NCBI GenBank assembly: GCA_963732595.1
Contig: CAVSZZ010000001.1
Span: 376,043 to 440,042 of the forward strand
DNA from: JAFGXF01 sp963732595
GTDB taxonomy: Bacteria; Chloroflexota; Anaerolineae; Anaerolineales; Anaerolineaceae
Reading direction: 5' to 3'
Length of the DNA stretch: 64,000 nucleotides
Part shown: piece by piece, positions 53,073 through 63,520 of the stretch
Numbering within the stretch: the stretch's first letter is position 1
How the letters are laid out: the number at the start of each line of letters is the position of its first letter
Position numbers and translations under genes: made by a program
The notes under the pieces: generated by a model
Seen by the model: the letters and a program-made list of their open reading frames with translations, nothing else
Told to the model about the DNA's origin: nothing
The model's database searches: none

Positions 53073-54296
53073 CTATTGCACAGTGAGCAAGCTGGCCGCC
53101 CAGAAGTCGCGCACTTTGCTGACATTCTCCCAGTCGAAGATAGGATCCATCTCCCATACCTGGGGCAGGAGCTCTGCCAGGGGGAGGTTGTCTTCGTTGA
53201 TAGGCAAACCTTCTACGGCCGGATAGGAACCGATCTCATTCCAGGGAGCAAATCCCGGTTCTGAAAGGATGAATCTGATAAACAGTTTGGCCGCATTCGG
53301 GTGTGGGGCATTGTTGGCGATACCCAGGAAGCTGGTCTTGAAGATGCCCATGACCGGTTCCATACCAAAACAGGGCATCATGTTCAATTCACCATCCAAG
53401 GTGGTTTCGTAGGTGGAGTAACCCGTATAACCGAAACCGGGTTCCTCGTCTGCCGGGAGATCGAGGCCTGCAAAGGCTTCATCCACCATGTCACCATCAT
53501 CCAAGATGACAACACCATTTTGCGCAAGTTTCTTGAGCCACAGATAACCGGCGTCTGTTACTTCCATGCCGGATTTATCCGCAACAGCCTTTTCATCTTC
53601 GGTCCAGGGCTTGCCATAGAGTGCCTGGTAAGCTTCAGCCATTTCGTCAGCATTTTGCACAAAGGTGGCCATTTTTGCCATTGTGCTCACATCGGAAATC
53701 GGATCCTCCATGTAGAACTTGCCAAAGTATTTAGGCTCGGTGAGCTGCCAGATATTCGTGAGAGGACAGCCGTCCGGGTAGAACTTGTTGTTATACCCGA
53801 TCACGTCAGTTGAATGGCGAGCGATGGCAAAGGGATAATCCTCGGTCAGTTCGGGAATGGTCACATCACGCGGGACGAACCACCACATCCACTGATTGGG
53901 AACAAATTGTCCGAAGAGAATGTGACCATCGCTGTTAAACCAGACGTCTCCGACCACATTGCCACTTTCCTGCTCGGCAGACATCTTGGTGTCAATGCCA
54001 TCGGTGTCGGCAACGTCGAATTCGATATCCGGATACAGGGCATACCAGGCGTCCGGTAAGTCCTCGACGCCGCCGGAGTTGGCATAAACGGTTACCTTGC
54101 CTTCCTTGATGGCTGCCGCTTCGATCGCTGCCCAATCATCAACCGCTGGTTGATAAGGGCCAACGCCATTCGCCTGAGCCCATTGCTCTGCGGCGCTTAA
54201 TTCTCCGGTGTCAGCGGGCTTGTCCGCCGTACCACCGCAGCCTGCAAGCAAGCTGATCAGGATTACAAGTGCCATTATCTTCACAAACGTTTTCAT
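53073..54296 (-). CDS. Fbp/Afu-type ABC substrate-binding lipoprotein
   Basis: A 407-residue lipoprotein (signal ending LISLLAGCGG). EGKVTVYANSGGVEDLPDAWYALYPDIEF and the VGDVWFNSDGHI strand pattern fit the extracellular-binding fold of FbpA, AfuA and polyamine-binding proteins. No paired iron-binding tyrosines stand out. AfuA relatives bind hexose-phosphates. It precedes the ATPase gene by 125 bases on the same strand. Ribosome site AAGGAGG. Confidence 0.8.
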   Translation of the reverse strand: MKTFVKIMALVILISLLAGCGGTADKPADTGELSAAEQWAQANGVGPYQPAVDDWAAIEAAAIKEGKVTVYANSGGVEDLPDAWYALYPDIEFDVADTDGIDTKMSAEQESGNVVGDVWFNSDGHILFGQFVPNQWMWWFVPRDVTIPELTEDYPFAIARHSTDVIGYNNKFYPDGCPLTNIWQLTEPKYFGKFYMEDPISDVSTMAKMATFVQNADEMAEAYQALYGKPWTEDEKAVADKSGMEVTDAGYLWLKKLAQNGVVILDDGDMVDEAFAGLDLPADEEPGFGYTGYSTYETTLDGELNMMPCFGMEPVMGIFKTSFLGIANNAPHPNAAKLFIRFILSEPGFAPWNEIGSYPAVEGLPINEDNLPLAELLPQVWEMDPIFDWENVSKVRDFWAASLLTVQ

Positions 54297-54421
54297 TACA
54301 TCCTCCTTGGATGGTTGGAAATGTATCTCTTGATGGATCTCTTTATTAAGTCCGGGTTACTCTAGCGAGCCTCCTTTCTCATGTTTTTTGGTATATAAAG
54401 ATACTTATGCTTGCTCAATTC

Positions 54422-55504
54422 TTAAGATGAAATGAGTTTGCCATCATCCTTGTCAAATAAATTTAAAGTTGAGGTATCAAATGTTAGCCATATCTTCTCG
54501 TCCATTTTAATCTTACTGATACCGATCACCCGAATGGTGAGTTCGACATCTCCCCGCTGACCCACAATGGTTGTGTCTGCCCCCGAAGGCATAACGGAGT
54601 AGGCGTTAAATTCGATCCCATCCTGCACCGGTTGTGTGGAAATAGCGATATCTTCCGGGCGTACACCGATAACCACATCGCCTGTTGTATTATAGGTGCT
54701 CACCTTGATCTTGAAATCTCCCAAGGTCACCGTATCCTTTCCACTGATTACACCGTTCAACAGGTTCACCTTTGGGTTGCCAATAAAATCTGCAACGAAC
54801 AGGTTGGCCGGGAAATGGTAGACCTTGTCTGGTGTGTCGAACTGTTGGACAACACCTTCCTTCATGACCGCGATGGTTGAAGACATGGTCATCGCTTCCA
54901 CCTGGTCATGGGTCACATAGATGGTCGTCGCTCTGGAGATGTGATGCAGTCGCTTGATCTCCGAGCGCATATCCATGCGCAATCGGGCGTCCAGATTGGA
55001 GAGCGGTTCATCCATGAGGAATACCTTTGGGCGGTAGGCCAGCATGCGGGCCAGGGCGATGCGCTGCTGCTGCCCGCCACTCATTTCGCGTGGGTAGCGG
55101 TCCTCATAACCGTCCATTTGCACCTCTGCCAAAGCTTCCTTGACCCGCTTGGCCATCTCTTCAGCCGGCATCTTTTGGATTTCAAGGGCAAAGGTAATGT
55201 TCTTGTCCACTTTCATATGCGGCCAAAGGGCGTAATTCTGGAAGACCAATCCCAAATCACGCTTTGCGGGTGGTGCAGAGATACCTTTGGCATGCGAATA
55301 AACCAAATTGTCGCCGATATAAATTTCACCGCCGTCCGGATCTTCGAGTCCGGCCACGCAACGTAACAAAGTCGTCTTTCCACATCCAGAGGGCCCCAGC
55401 AAGGTCAGGAAGGTTCCTGGATCAATAACCAGGCTCACATGATCGAGTGCAACGACTTTCCCAAATTTTTTTGTAAGGTTAACGATTCTGATGCTTGTCG
55501 CCAT
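54422..55504 (-). CDS. ABC importer ATPase (FbpC/PotA-like)
   Basis: A 360-residue ATPase: Walker A GPSGCGKTT, signature LSGGQQQR (MSGGQQQR here), Walker B VFLMDEPLSNLDARLR; a TOBE-type C-terminus (VIGVRPEDIAIS) of about 120 residues. It pairs with the permease gene 11 bases upstream. The second nucleotide-binding site is formed by homodimerisation. Confidence 0.92.
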   Translation of the reverse strand: MATSIRIVNLTKKFGKVVALDHVSLVIDPGTFLTLLGPSGCGKTTLLRCVAGLEDPDGGEIYIGDNLVYSHAKGISAPPAKRDLGLVFQNYALWPHMKVDKNITFALEIQKMPAEEMAKRVKEALAEVQMDGYEDRYPREMSGGQQQRIALARMLAYRPKVFLMDEPLSNLDARLRMDMRSEIKRLHHISRATTIYVTHDQVEAMTMSSTIAVMKEGVVQQFDTPDKVYHFPANLFVADFIGNPKVNLLNGVISGKDTVTLGDFKIKVSTYNTTGDVVIGVRPEDIAISTQPVQDGIEFNAYSVMPSGADTTIVGQRGDVELTIRVIGISKIKMDEKIWLTFDTSTLNLFDKDDGKLISS

Positions 55505-55515
55505 GATATCCTCTC

Positions 55516-57351
55516 TTAATATCCAAGACCTTTTCTGAGACTACCTTTACCGAAACGACCGATGATGACGTTCCCGGTGACAGTGATTGCCACCAGGATC
55601 AAGATGACGATGTTCGCCATCTGGTCCAGGTTGTTTTCCACGTACCACATCGTTTGGCTGGCCAACACCTGGGTATCACGTGTGACCAGAAGGATGATCA
55701 GTGACAGCTCGCGCATGGTGGTGATGAACGTCAGCAGGAACCCGGAAACGAAACCGCTTGTTGTCAGAGGAAAGATAATGCTTTTCCAGCGTCTCCAGAC
55801 GCTGGCTCCAGCCACCACAGCGGCTTCCTCCAACTCATGCCCCACCTGCATCATTGCTGAAACCCCCGAACGGGAAGAGTATGGCAGGTGTTTGGCGACC
55901 GAAACGATCACCAGCAGGGCAAATGTACCGTACAGTGAAGGAAGCGGGCCAATTCTTTTGGCAAACATCGCAATATAAACAGCACCGAAGGCAATACCCG
56001 GGATGACATAGGGGATATAGGCCAACTGGTCCACCAACTTGGCCAGACGCGTTCCACGCCCTTTAACAATGGAATATCCAAGAATGATTCCAAGAAAGGC
56101 CGTGAATAAAGCAGTAAAGAGGGAGAGTTTAATGGAATTCCAGGCCGTTTTCCATATCCTTGGATTTAGCAGCACACCAGGTTGACCATCGTTGTAATCC
56201 GGATTCGGTGCTCCGATCCAGTTTTGAAGGGTCAGGTTATCGAAGCTGAAATCTCCAGACTTCAGCAGAAAGGTGTCGTAGGTCAATAGACCCAGAGGAA
56301 TGACCAGGACCAACACCTGGAAGACGATCACGCCTGTAAAAATGATTTTCTTCCAGTTCCTCAACTTGCTGGGAGTCGCAACAAATCCCCGCCCGCCAAT
56401 CGTCTCATAACTTCTACGAGTACCCACCAACCTTTGATTAAGGGAAATCGTGATAATCGAGAATAGGATCAGGATGATGCCTAGAACAAAGGCATCAGCT
56501 TTGTCTCCGGCGGCCAGGCTGCCGCGCATCATGGTGGAGATCACATAATACTTGACCGGTGAACCCAGGATATTTGGTGAACCGAATGTGCCCAATGTCT
56601 TCGAAAAGGTCATCACAAAACCGGAGAGCAAGGCCGGCAATACCAGCGGCAAGGTGATCTTGCGCAGGATGCGCCAACGGTTTGCTCCCATCAACTCCCC
56701 AGCCTCTTCAAGGTTGGAATCGATCGACATCAGCGCAGCCGAGACAAAAAGGAAGAAGAAGGTGTAATAATGTAAAGCCACGCAGATGATGATCGGCACC
56801 GGTCCATAGGACAACCAATCGGGAGGACTCTGGCCGATAAGATATTCAAATAAACCCGGTGCACCACCCTGGGTGCGATTTTTAAAGAGCACCAGCCAAG
56901 CCTGCGCCAGGGTCCAGGAGGGCATGATGTAAGGCAGTACTGCCAGCTGGTTGATCAATTTCCTGCCGGGTAGATCGGTACGCACCACCAGCCAGGCAAG
57001 AGATCCTCCAATGACAAAGGAAAGAAGCACTGTACCAATGGCAATGGTCAGAGAATGTTGAAGTGGCGTTAAGGTATAGATTTGAGCAAAAATACCAGAG
57101 AACATCCTTATCCAATGGAACAGGGTAAATTTCCCCTCCACTGCACCTGCGACCCTGCTTTCATCCACTAGCTGCCAGGTGACAGTCGTCTCGACCAGTT
57201 TGTAAAGGGGGATGATGACCATATAGAACATGATCACCAGCATGATCAACGCCAAGAAGACCTGTGGTTTGGTCAGCCAGCGAAAGAATCTGCGCGAGCT
57301 GGCCTGTAATCGCTGTCTAAAAGGTTGAGGAACTGTAGCAGATACCGTCAT
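55516..57351 (-). CDS. ABC importer permease, two-domain FbpB-like
   Basis: A 611-residue permease from ATG 57351 (MTVSATVPQPFRQ; AAGGAG precedes). Two tandem BPD domains of about six helices each, with EAA loops NLEEAGELMGANRWRILRKITLP and ELEEAAVVAGASVWRRWKSIIFP. This fused form is typical of iron (FbpB), thiamin (ThiP) and sugar-phosphate (AfuB) importers. A frame starting at 57375 exists but the ribosome site fixes 57351. Confidence 0.9.
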   Translation of the reverse strand: MTVSATVPQPFRQRLQASSRRFFRWLTKPQVFLALIMLVIMFYMVIIPLYKLVETTVTWQLVDESRVAGAVEGKFTLFHWIRMFSGIFAQIYTLTPLQHSLTIAIGTVLLSFVIGGSLAWLVVRTDLPGRKLINQLAVLPYIMPSWTLAQAWLVLFKNRTQGGAPGLFEYLIGQSPPDWLSYGPVPIIICVALHYYTFFFLFVSAALMSIDSNLEEAGELMGANRWRILRKITLPLVLPALLSGFVMTFSKTLGTFGSPNILGSPVKYYVISTMMRGSLAAGDKADAFVLGIILILFSIITISLNQRLVGTRRSYETIGGRGFVATPSKLRNWKKIIFTGVIVFQVLVLVIPLGLLTYDTFLLKSGDFSFDNLTLQNWIGAPNPDYNDGQPGVLLNPRIWKTAWNSIKLSLFTALFTAFLGIILGYSIVKGRGTRLAKLVDQLAYIPYVIPGIAFGAVYIAMFAKRIGPLPSLYGTFALLVIVSVAKHLPYSSRSGVSAMMQVGHELEEAAVVAGASVWRRWKSIIFPLTTSGFVSGFLLTFITTMRELSLIILLVTRDTQVLASQTMWYVENNLDQMANIVILILVAITVTGNVIIGRFGKGSLRKGLGY

Positions 57352-57371
57352 GGATTCTCCTTTGTATGGTA

Positions 57372-57824
57372 TCAAGTGCCCGCAGAGCCATTTTCGTTCT
57401 TAAGGCGGTCACGTAACTGATCCAATCGATCGAGGTTGGCCATCACGCGATCCTGATCCTCGGCACTCAAGCTAAGCAGGAGAGCATTGATGATCGTCAT
57501 CGGGATGGTGAGTGAGTGGAAAGAGGAAACTGGGCCGCGCCTTGCCGACAGGGTTACAGTTGCTTTCTTGCCAAGCAGATCACTTAAAGTATCGGTCAGT
57601 AATATGACTGGAGTCTTGTGTAAATTGGCCTGTTCCAGGACGATCTTCAATGAGGGGGTGACGTTGTAGAAAGCGATTGCCACCAGTAGATCATCCTTGT
57701 TCATCAACAGCAAAGGTTCCAGCAATTCCTTGCCTGAGTAGCGCAACGGGATGACATGTCGAGTGGCTCGGGTCAGACGAATCTCGAGCAAATCCACCAG
57801 TGGCAATTCCGTCCAATGGGTCCG
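57372..57824 (-). CDS. MurR/RpiR-family regulator, SIS domain only (N-terminus missing)
   Basis: About 150 residues of the C-terminal SIS domain of an RpiR-family regulator: NKDDLLVAIAFYNVTPSLKIVLEQ and TPVILLTDTLSDLLGKKA. The N-terminal helix-turn-helix is absent; the frame runs up to about 57824 and stops at TGA 57825-57827 amid unrelated sequence. No credible start exists. I think the gene is cut at an assembly boundary. The intact regulator would control the downstream organophosphate operon, with a sugar-phosphate as effector. Confidence 0.75.
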   Translation of the reverse strand, partial: RTHWTELPLVDLLEIRLTRATRHVIPLRYSGKELLEPLLLMNKDDLLVAIAFYNVTPSLKIVLEQANLHKTPVILLTDTLSDLLGKKATVTLSARRGPVSSFHSLTIPMTIINALLLSLSAEDQDRVMANLDRLDQLRDRLKNENGSAGT

Positions 57825-57835
57825 TCAACGGTCGT
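57815..57835. other. Probable chimeric join between unrelated sequences
   Basis: Two genes on the minus strand end here in their interiors: RpiR loses its N-terminus and a PD40 propeller protein loses its C-terminus. Left of the point genes are mostly intact; right of it almost every gene is frameshifted and of a different repertoire. The exact join cannot be placed to the base. Confidence 0.5.
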
Positions 57836-58076
57836 TTCTAAATACCCCGAACCATCTCTTAAGAATACCAGATGCTGGCCCTGATCCCAGAACAGGCAAA
57901 AATACTCATCCGCATTATCGATTGATACCAGCCCCGGTGCGAATACTTCCGGCGTCGTCCCCGGCGGCTTCTGGCCGAGGTAGGTGCCTGAACGCTTTGG
58001 GAATCCATCTTCAGACGCGATTTGACCTGCTGCAAATAGAACAATGATCAAAAAAATGTACTGGGATCTGTTTCAT
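57825..58076 (-). CDS. PD40/TolB-like protein, N-terminal fragment
   Basis: ATG 58076 with AGGAG upstream begins a signal-peptide-like start (MKQIPVHF...). A seven-base A/T run at 58050-58056 puts the next part out of frame by one (LIIVLFAAGQIASEDGFP). The text YLGQKPPGTTPEVFAPGLVS is the standard opening of secreted PD40 propeller proteins in Bacteroidota and Aminicenantes. Then FCLFWDQGQHLVFLRDGSG, and the reading breaks off near 57825, so the propeller is missing. Confidence 0.7.
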
Positions 58077-58197
58077 TTTTTCTCCTGATATTTTATTAAA
58101 TATATGAGTGATTTTCGAAAATTTTCATGTCCTGATTAAGGTTTCGACTTCCGGGAGCCTTTGCATTTTCCGGTCCCAGTTGTCTCGATTCCGCCTG

Positions 58198-59701
58198 TCA
58201 TTTAAAAAAGAACAGATCGCCCCTTTTTTCAGCGCATTTTATTTTTGAGGTGATTTTATTTGCGGCGGCCTCGCGGACAAAATCCTTGTAAAAAGGGGCG
58301 GCGGCAATGGCGCTGTTGGGAAACAGGACGGCGGGGCTTCAGTTTTTCCAGTGCATAAAAAACGCCCTTGTCGGACTGGATCTGTTCCTGAAACATCATC
58401 TGCAGGAAGACCAGGTCGAATTTTTTGATCTTTTCATGCAGGAAATCGATCTCGCTGCTGAACGAATTCCAGGACTGGTCGCTGCTCATATGATCGCCGC
58501 CATAAAAAATAGTCAATCCGTCAACTTTTACCGCAAAGCCCACCCCGAAGCCGTTTGACCTGATTGTTGAAATTTCCAAATCCTCCAATTTTTTTGCTGG
58601 CGCGGCCCGATATAGACAAATGCGGAATCTTTGATTTTGTCCTCGCCTGATATATAGGTGATATCCTTAATGGCTTTCTTCCAGGACAATATGGTATCGA
58701 TGCGATCCGGATCCCTGAAAAACGGCAGGAATACGAACACCTTCTGATCCCGAATCTGCTTGGGATCGATCTCGCCGCTGGACAGGCAGGGGAGGATGGC
58801 GGGCGGCAGGGCAAAGCTGTCCACTTGATCGTAATCGTAATCAAAGATCAACAGGCTGCTTTTGGTTTTGATCACCCAGCCGGTATGGAACAAGTGCCAG
58901 ATGACGGCCTGCTTTTCCCGTATTTTTTTCCCAAGCAGCAATGCATCGCTCAGGTCCTGGGCTCTTTCTCCCTGAGATAATCGGCTGTCGGTTTCTGGCC
59001 GCTATCCAGGGCCAGGCGCAGGGGCGTGACTCCGCAGACTCCCCGGGCATTGATTTCCGCCCCCCGATCCATCAGAAATTTGGCAATCTCCAGATGGCCG
59101 TTTTTCACGGCAAGGTGCAAGGGTGACCAACCTCTTTCATCTTTCAAATTCAAACTTTTGGGAACTTTTTCGACAATATTTTTTACTCGAATTAAATCTC
59201 CGCTTTCCGCAGCCAGATGCAATGGCTTCAACAAGGGGACGATTTGCGCATGACCCCTCTCTATCGCCAGGTCCAGCGGTCTCTTTCCCAGTTGATCCGC
59301 GGCATAGATGTCGGCGCCATGGTCGATCAGAAGTTTGACGATTTGGTACGTCGCCGCGATATACGGCGTCATGAAGGGGGGCGTATCCGCTTGTTGAGGT
59401 TGGTTGCATCTCCGCGCCCCGGGAGAGGAACAATGAAACGATCTCCTCCTGATTGGTCAGCACGGCCCAGTGCATGGGGGTATAGCCGCTTTCGTTGCGT
59501 TGATCCAGCTTTTTTGCTTCATTCAGGAGCGACTCACCTTCTCCTTGTCACCGGCAGCCACGGCTGCAAAGAGTTGCGGTTGATACTTGCCGGCGGCTTT
59601 TCCTGATTCTTTCTTGCTTTCACTCTGATTTTTGGAACAGCTGGAGTCATAATGGTCAGAATAGACAAAACAATCCATAATACTCTGCATTTCAAACTCA
59701 T
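58198..59701 (-). CDS. Ankyrin-repeat protein fused to an MBL-fold domain, multiply frameshifted
   Basis: Pieced together, the minus strand codes a single protein of about 500 residues. Start ATG 59701 (MSLKCRVLWIVLSILTIM, signal peptide; GAGGAG upstream), then five or so ankyrin units (GYTPMHWAVLTNQEEIVSLF; HLAAESGD; GWSPLHLAVKNGHLEIAKFL; GVTPLRLALDSGQ), then an MBL-like part (WHLFHTGWVIKTKSSLLIFD; GVGFAVKVDGLTIFYGGDH; AVLFPNSAIAAAPFYKDF) ending at TGA 58198. Indels occur near 58335, 58580, 58967, 59380, 59500 and 59600. The SIYYGGD-type motif (here IFYGGDH) is common in MBL-like proteins. Function unknown. Confidence 0.65.
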
Positions 59702-59797
59702 CTGGCTGCTCCTCATTTTTTAGGCTTCGCTTTTCATTCTATGATTAACGCTGCATCCATTCAACCGGTGTCTTGCCTTGTTGTCCTGAGCATTGAA

Positions 59798-61110
59798 CTA
59801 CTTTATTTTACTTTCATCGGCCGGCGCGGGTGGCTGCAGGTAGAGCGTCATGGCCTGGAAATCGAAGGTCACCGCGAACGGCCGAAAGAAGCCGTGGGAG
59901 ATGTGACCCCCCCGTGCGGAACCCGAACCGGTCTTCAGAGCCCGGAGGAAGTGCCCCGTTTAGTCCCCTGACGCCGGTCTGGCGAGCGTCTCCCAGGGTC
60001 AGGTCGACCGTGAAGGGATAGACGGTGATCGGTCCGCCGCCGCCCATGCCCTGGAATCCCTGTTTGGGCAGTTCGATATTCGCCTCCTTGACCACGTACT
60101 CGGGGCAGGAGAAACCGCCGCCGGCCATGCCGCTGTCGACATGGAACAGATAGGGCCCGGCGCCGTTGGCCGTTCCGCGCGCGAAAATGAAATGGTCGCC
60201 GGCCAGCCAGAACGGCATGCGGAATGCGCCGGCCTTTTTCGATTCGGCCTGGACCGCCTTGGACTGCTCGGGTGTATTGCGGCGCAGGACCAGTCGGCCT
60301 CCCGGGTAATCCAGGGTGAACAGGAAGCGGGTAGAGCACCACGGTGCCGACGATGCCGTCGATGGGCAGTGGACTCCCGGCCCGTTTGGGGAGGACGACG
60401 GGAACATGGCGCAGCGAAAATTCGCCCAGCAGGACGCGGTCGGCCACGGCGCCGGATGCAGCCGCCTGGCGCCCGCCGGCATACACTCCGATCTCCTTCT
60501 GAGCCAGGGGCTTCAGGCCGCACTTCTCGGCGAAGGCCGGCAGGACATGCAGCTCCCAGGCCCCGGTATCGATCAGGAACCTGCCCTCCCGGCCGTTGAC
60601 CGTTACCTTGATGATGGGCAGGGGGTCGGTCTGGATGAATGCGAGAGACGAGACATCCGGGCCGCTTTCGATCAGAAAGGGGGTCTTGTCCTTGAAAGCC
60701 ATTAATTTCTCGGCCTTGGCCGTTTGTCCGATGGCTTCAAAAAAGGGGCGGCCTTGACAAACTGTTGCGGCGGTAGAGCACTTCACCCATCAGGGCCAGG
60801 GGTTCTTTTTCCTGCGCTTTCAGCGCCAGGGCTTTCTTCAGCCACTTTTCGGCTTCTTCCAGGTCGTTGCGCAGCAGGGATATTCGCCCCAGTTTCAGGA
60901 CGGCCCCGTAGGCAGCGGGATCGCTTTCGGCGGCCTGGGCGTAAAGCAGTGCCGCTTCATCAAATTGCCCCTGATAGTAGAGTTTGTCGGCCTGGGTGAG
61001 TCTTGGGGACCGCCCTGGGCCATCCCGCTTCCGGAAAGGAGCAGGACCAGGGCGGCGATAACTGTCAGGGGCAGCGCCAACCTCATTTGCTTCTTTGTTT
61101 GTGACATCAT
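59798..61110 (-). CDS. TPR plus retropepsin-like aspartyl protease, multiply frameshifted
   Basis: Start ATG 61110 (MMSQTKKQMRLALPLTVIAA, signal peptide; AAGGAG upstream). Next, in shifted frames, a TPR-like region (LYYQGQFDEAALLYAQAAES, LRNDLEEAEKWLKKALALKA). Then an aspartyl-protease domain with REGRFLIDTGAWELHVLPAF (DTGA) and a second YLFHVDSGMAGGGF (DSG) half, and a closing strand ending PAPADESKIK at TAG 59798. This is the TPR-aspartyl protease family of secreted or periplasmic proteins (PF13650-like). At least five frameshifts. Confidence 0.65.
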
Positions 61111-61281
61111 GAACACTCCTTTTGTTTCCAGACTATTTTTTTCGGATACAAGAGAAAAAACGGGCGGAGCCAGGATATTGGCATATTGCCCCGTGGATGC
61201 ATCTCTTTTTCCATTCAATCAAGACGGTGAAAATTGGCAAAAAAGAGTGCTTTGGTTTGAACCTGCGGACTTTACAGCTTT

Positions 61282-62799
61282 TCAATACAATGCCGGGCGG
61301 TCTCCCGGCGGAGGCGCCTGCAAAAAAATCCCATCCATTTTCTCGTGCATTTTTTTGCGGATCTCCTCGCTCCAGGTATTGTGCTCTCCACCTTCAAGGA
61401 TCTCAATGTCGGCGTTGAACCTCAGCCGTGCCAATGCCTCTTTCAGCAATCTCACGGAACCGTCGAGGAAGAACGGATCATCGGCAGCCACGACGATATG
61501 GATCCTGCCGGCAGTTTTCTAGCGTTTCGGCATTTTTCTGCAGGAGCAGGTTGACGTCATATTTTTTCCAGTGCTCCAGGGCCATGGGATCGATCTCTCC
61601 CGTTTTTCTGTCAAAGAGCAACTGCGGCTTGCCGTCGCGGCCCCCTGGCGCCGAAAACGGCCTCGAACGATTGGAACTGTCCGCCGTCGCCCAGGACGGC
61701 CTCCATTTCCAGCCACTCCTTGTTTGTGAATGGATGCTCCTTGCTGCGCAGGGCTTTTGTCAGCCGGCCCTGGCTGTCATAGAACGAATTCGCCTTCTTG
61801 CCGTAGAGGTCGTGGCCGACGAAATCCCTGAAATCGACCGGGTCCGGAGAACCGGCCCAGGCCATGCCGAAAACGTCGGGGAAGTTGATCTGCAGCCACA
61901 AAGCCGCCCAGCCGCCCGAGGATTGCCCGACCAGGAAGCGACCGTTGGCGTTTCTTTCCACCCTGTATGTCGCTTCAAAGAAAGGAATGAATTCTTTCAC
62001 AAAAGATGTGGCGCGCGGGCCGTTGTTTTCCGAATCGGCAAAAACATGGAAGCCGAAGCGGCAATCCTGGTTCAAAAAAACAAAAATCTTCTCCTGGCCA
62101 TAGCCGGACATGCCGTATCTCTTCTGCTGGAAATCATCCCGGGTGACCGCCATGTGCGTCGATCCCCAGCCGGGGAAAACGAAAACGACCGGGTAATGTT
62201 TGCCGGGACTTTGCTGATATGATGCGGGCAGGATCACCGCGGCCTCGATGAATGTGGGTTCCTGATAGAAAGCGCTTAACAGATCGCTTTTCACTTTCAG
62301 GAGTTTGACGGATTCCGTAGCCGTGAACTCCCTGCGGTTAACGATATTGCTGATCTTGACGTCAACGATGGTTTCCCTGTTTTCATTGACCTCGAATATG
62401 AGCTTGTCGCTGTAGAGCGTTCCCTGTTTTTGGAGACGCTGCTTTGCAGGTCGTATTGATGACCGCCCGAGCGAATAAGTTCCCTTCAACTGACCGATCG
62501 TGGCCATGTAACTGTCGCTGTTCTGCTCGGTCATGAGCAGCGCTTCCCCCGGTTTCCAGTCTGCAAAGTCCATGCCTAATGTGATGAAGGGGTGAAAGGG
62601 ATCCGGAGGTCGGGATCGACGGCCGGATCGGCGTCAACAACAATAGCGCCCTGCCGTTGATGGTAAAAGCGGCCTGCAACTCCTCGGAATAGGTAAGGCA
62701 AAAGCGAGTGGCGGACCAGGCGCTGCCGGGTACAATGACCAATAACAGAAAAGTCAGGAAGATTTGAAAAACCCGGCATGTTTTAAAAGTGCGTTTCAT
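61282..62799 (-). CDS. Secreted esterase (alpha/beta hydrolase, esterase-D type), frameshifted
   Basis: Start ATG 62799 (MKRTFKTCRVFQIFLTFLLL signal; AAGGAG upstream). The main frame 61611-62573 shows VILPASYQQSPGKHYPVVFV, a PGWGSTHMA segment, and the nucleophile elbow VGQSSGGWAAL (GxSxG). The C-terminal part in another frame gives DADIEILEGGEHNTWSEEIR (catalytic His region). Family: putative esterase/antigen-85-like (PF00756). Frameshifts near 62580, 61620 and 61500. Substrate unknown; feruloyl- or acetyl-ester hydrolysis is plausible. Confidence 0.7.
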
Positions 62800-62853
62800 T
62801 TTTTCTCCTTTGCTTTCATGTTGTTCCTTGGTTTGCGTGCACCAGCTATCATT

Positions 62854-63520
62854 TTATTTCATCCAATCCGGAATCTTGATGAACGGCATCGGGCCGCGGT
62901 CACGTTTTTTAGCGGGGGCACATAGCAGGCCCAGCCGTCCCAGGCCGGATCATCGGTCAGGCGCACGGGATTGCCGCCGCCGCGGTCCGCCTGGTAGACC
63001 TCGAAATTGCCGTCGCGTACGCTCTGGAAAATAAGGGAGCGGCCGTCGGGGTCACATGGCATTCTCGTCGCGGGCCGAATTGCTGGTCAGCCGCTGGCGT
63101 CTTCGCTCCATCCGCGTCCATGATCCAGATCTCGGTTCTTTGTTCGAAGTCCCTGACAAAGATGATGTGTTTCCCGTCCGGGCCGAACTCGGGGTGTTCC
63201 TCATTCTCGGGGGTGGAAGTCAGTTGACGGTTATTGCTGCCATTCATGGCCATGGTGTAAATGTCCATATTGCCCCCGCGGTCGCTCAGGAAAGCTATTT
63301 TTCCCCCGTCGGGCGACGCGGCCGGGCAGAGATCCCTGGCCGGATGCCTTGTCAGGTTCAGGGGCTCGGAATTTCCGGGATGCAGGATGTAGATCTCCTG
63401 GTTGTCGTTCCTGCCGGAATAGAAAAGGACGAAATTTGCCGCCGGAGCCGAGCCCGCTTCCAACGCGATCGCCAGAGCTGAAAAGAAAATTGCCAGGCAG
63501 ACAATTTGGCTATTTTTCAT
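62854..63520 (-). CDS. TolB-like PD40 beta-propeller protein, frameshifted
   Basis: Start ATG 63520 (MKNSQIVCLAIFFSALAIAL; CAGGAGGAG upstream). WD40-like repeats: SGRNDNQEIYILHPGNSEPL, SPDGGKIAFLSDRGGNMDIY, GPDGKHIIFVRDFEQRTEIW, and after a shift DPDGRSLIFQSVRDGNFEVY. One frame switch near 63060 and another near 62905; the final frame ends at TAA 62854 (KIPDWMK). About 220 residues, a small propeller. Confidence 0.72.
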
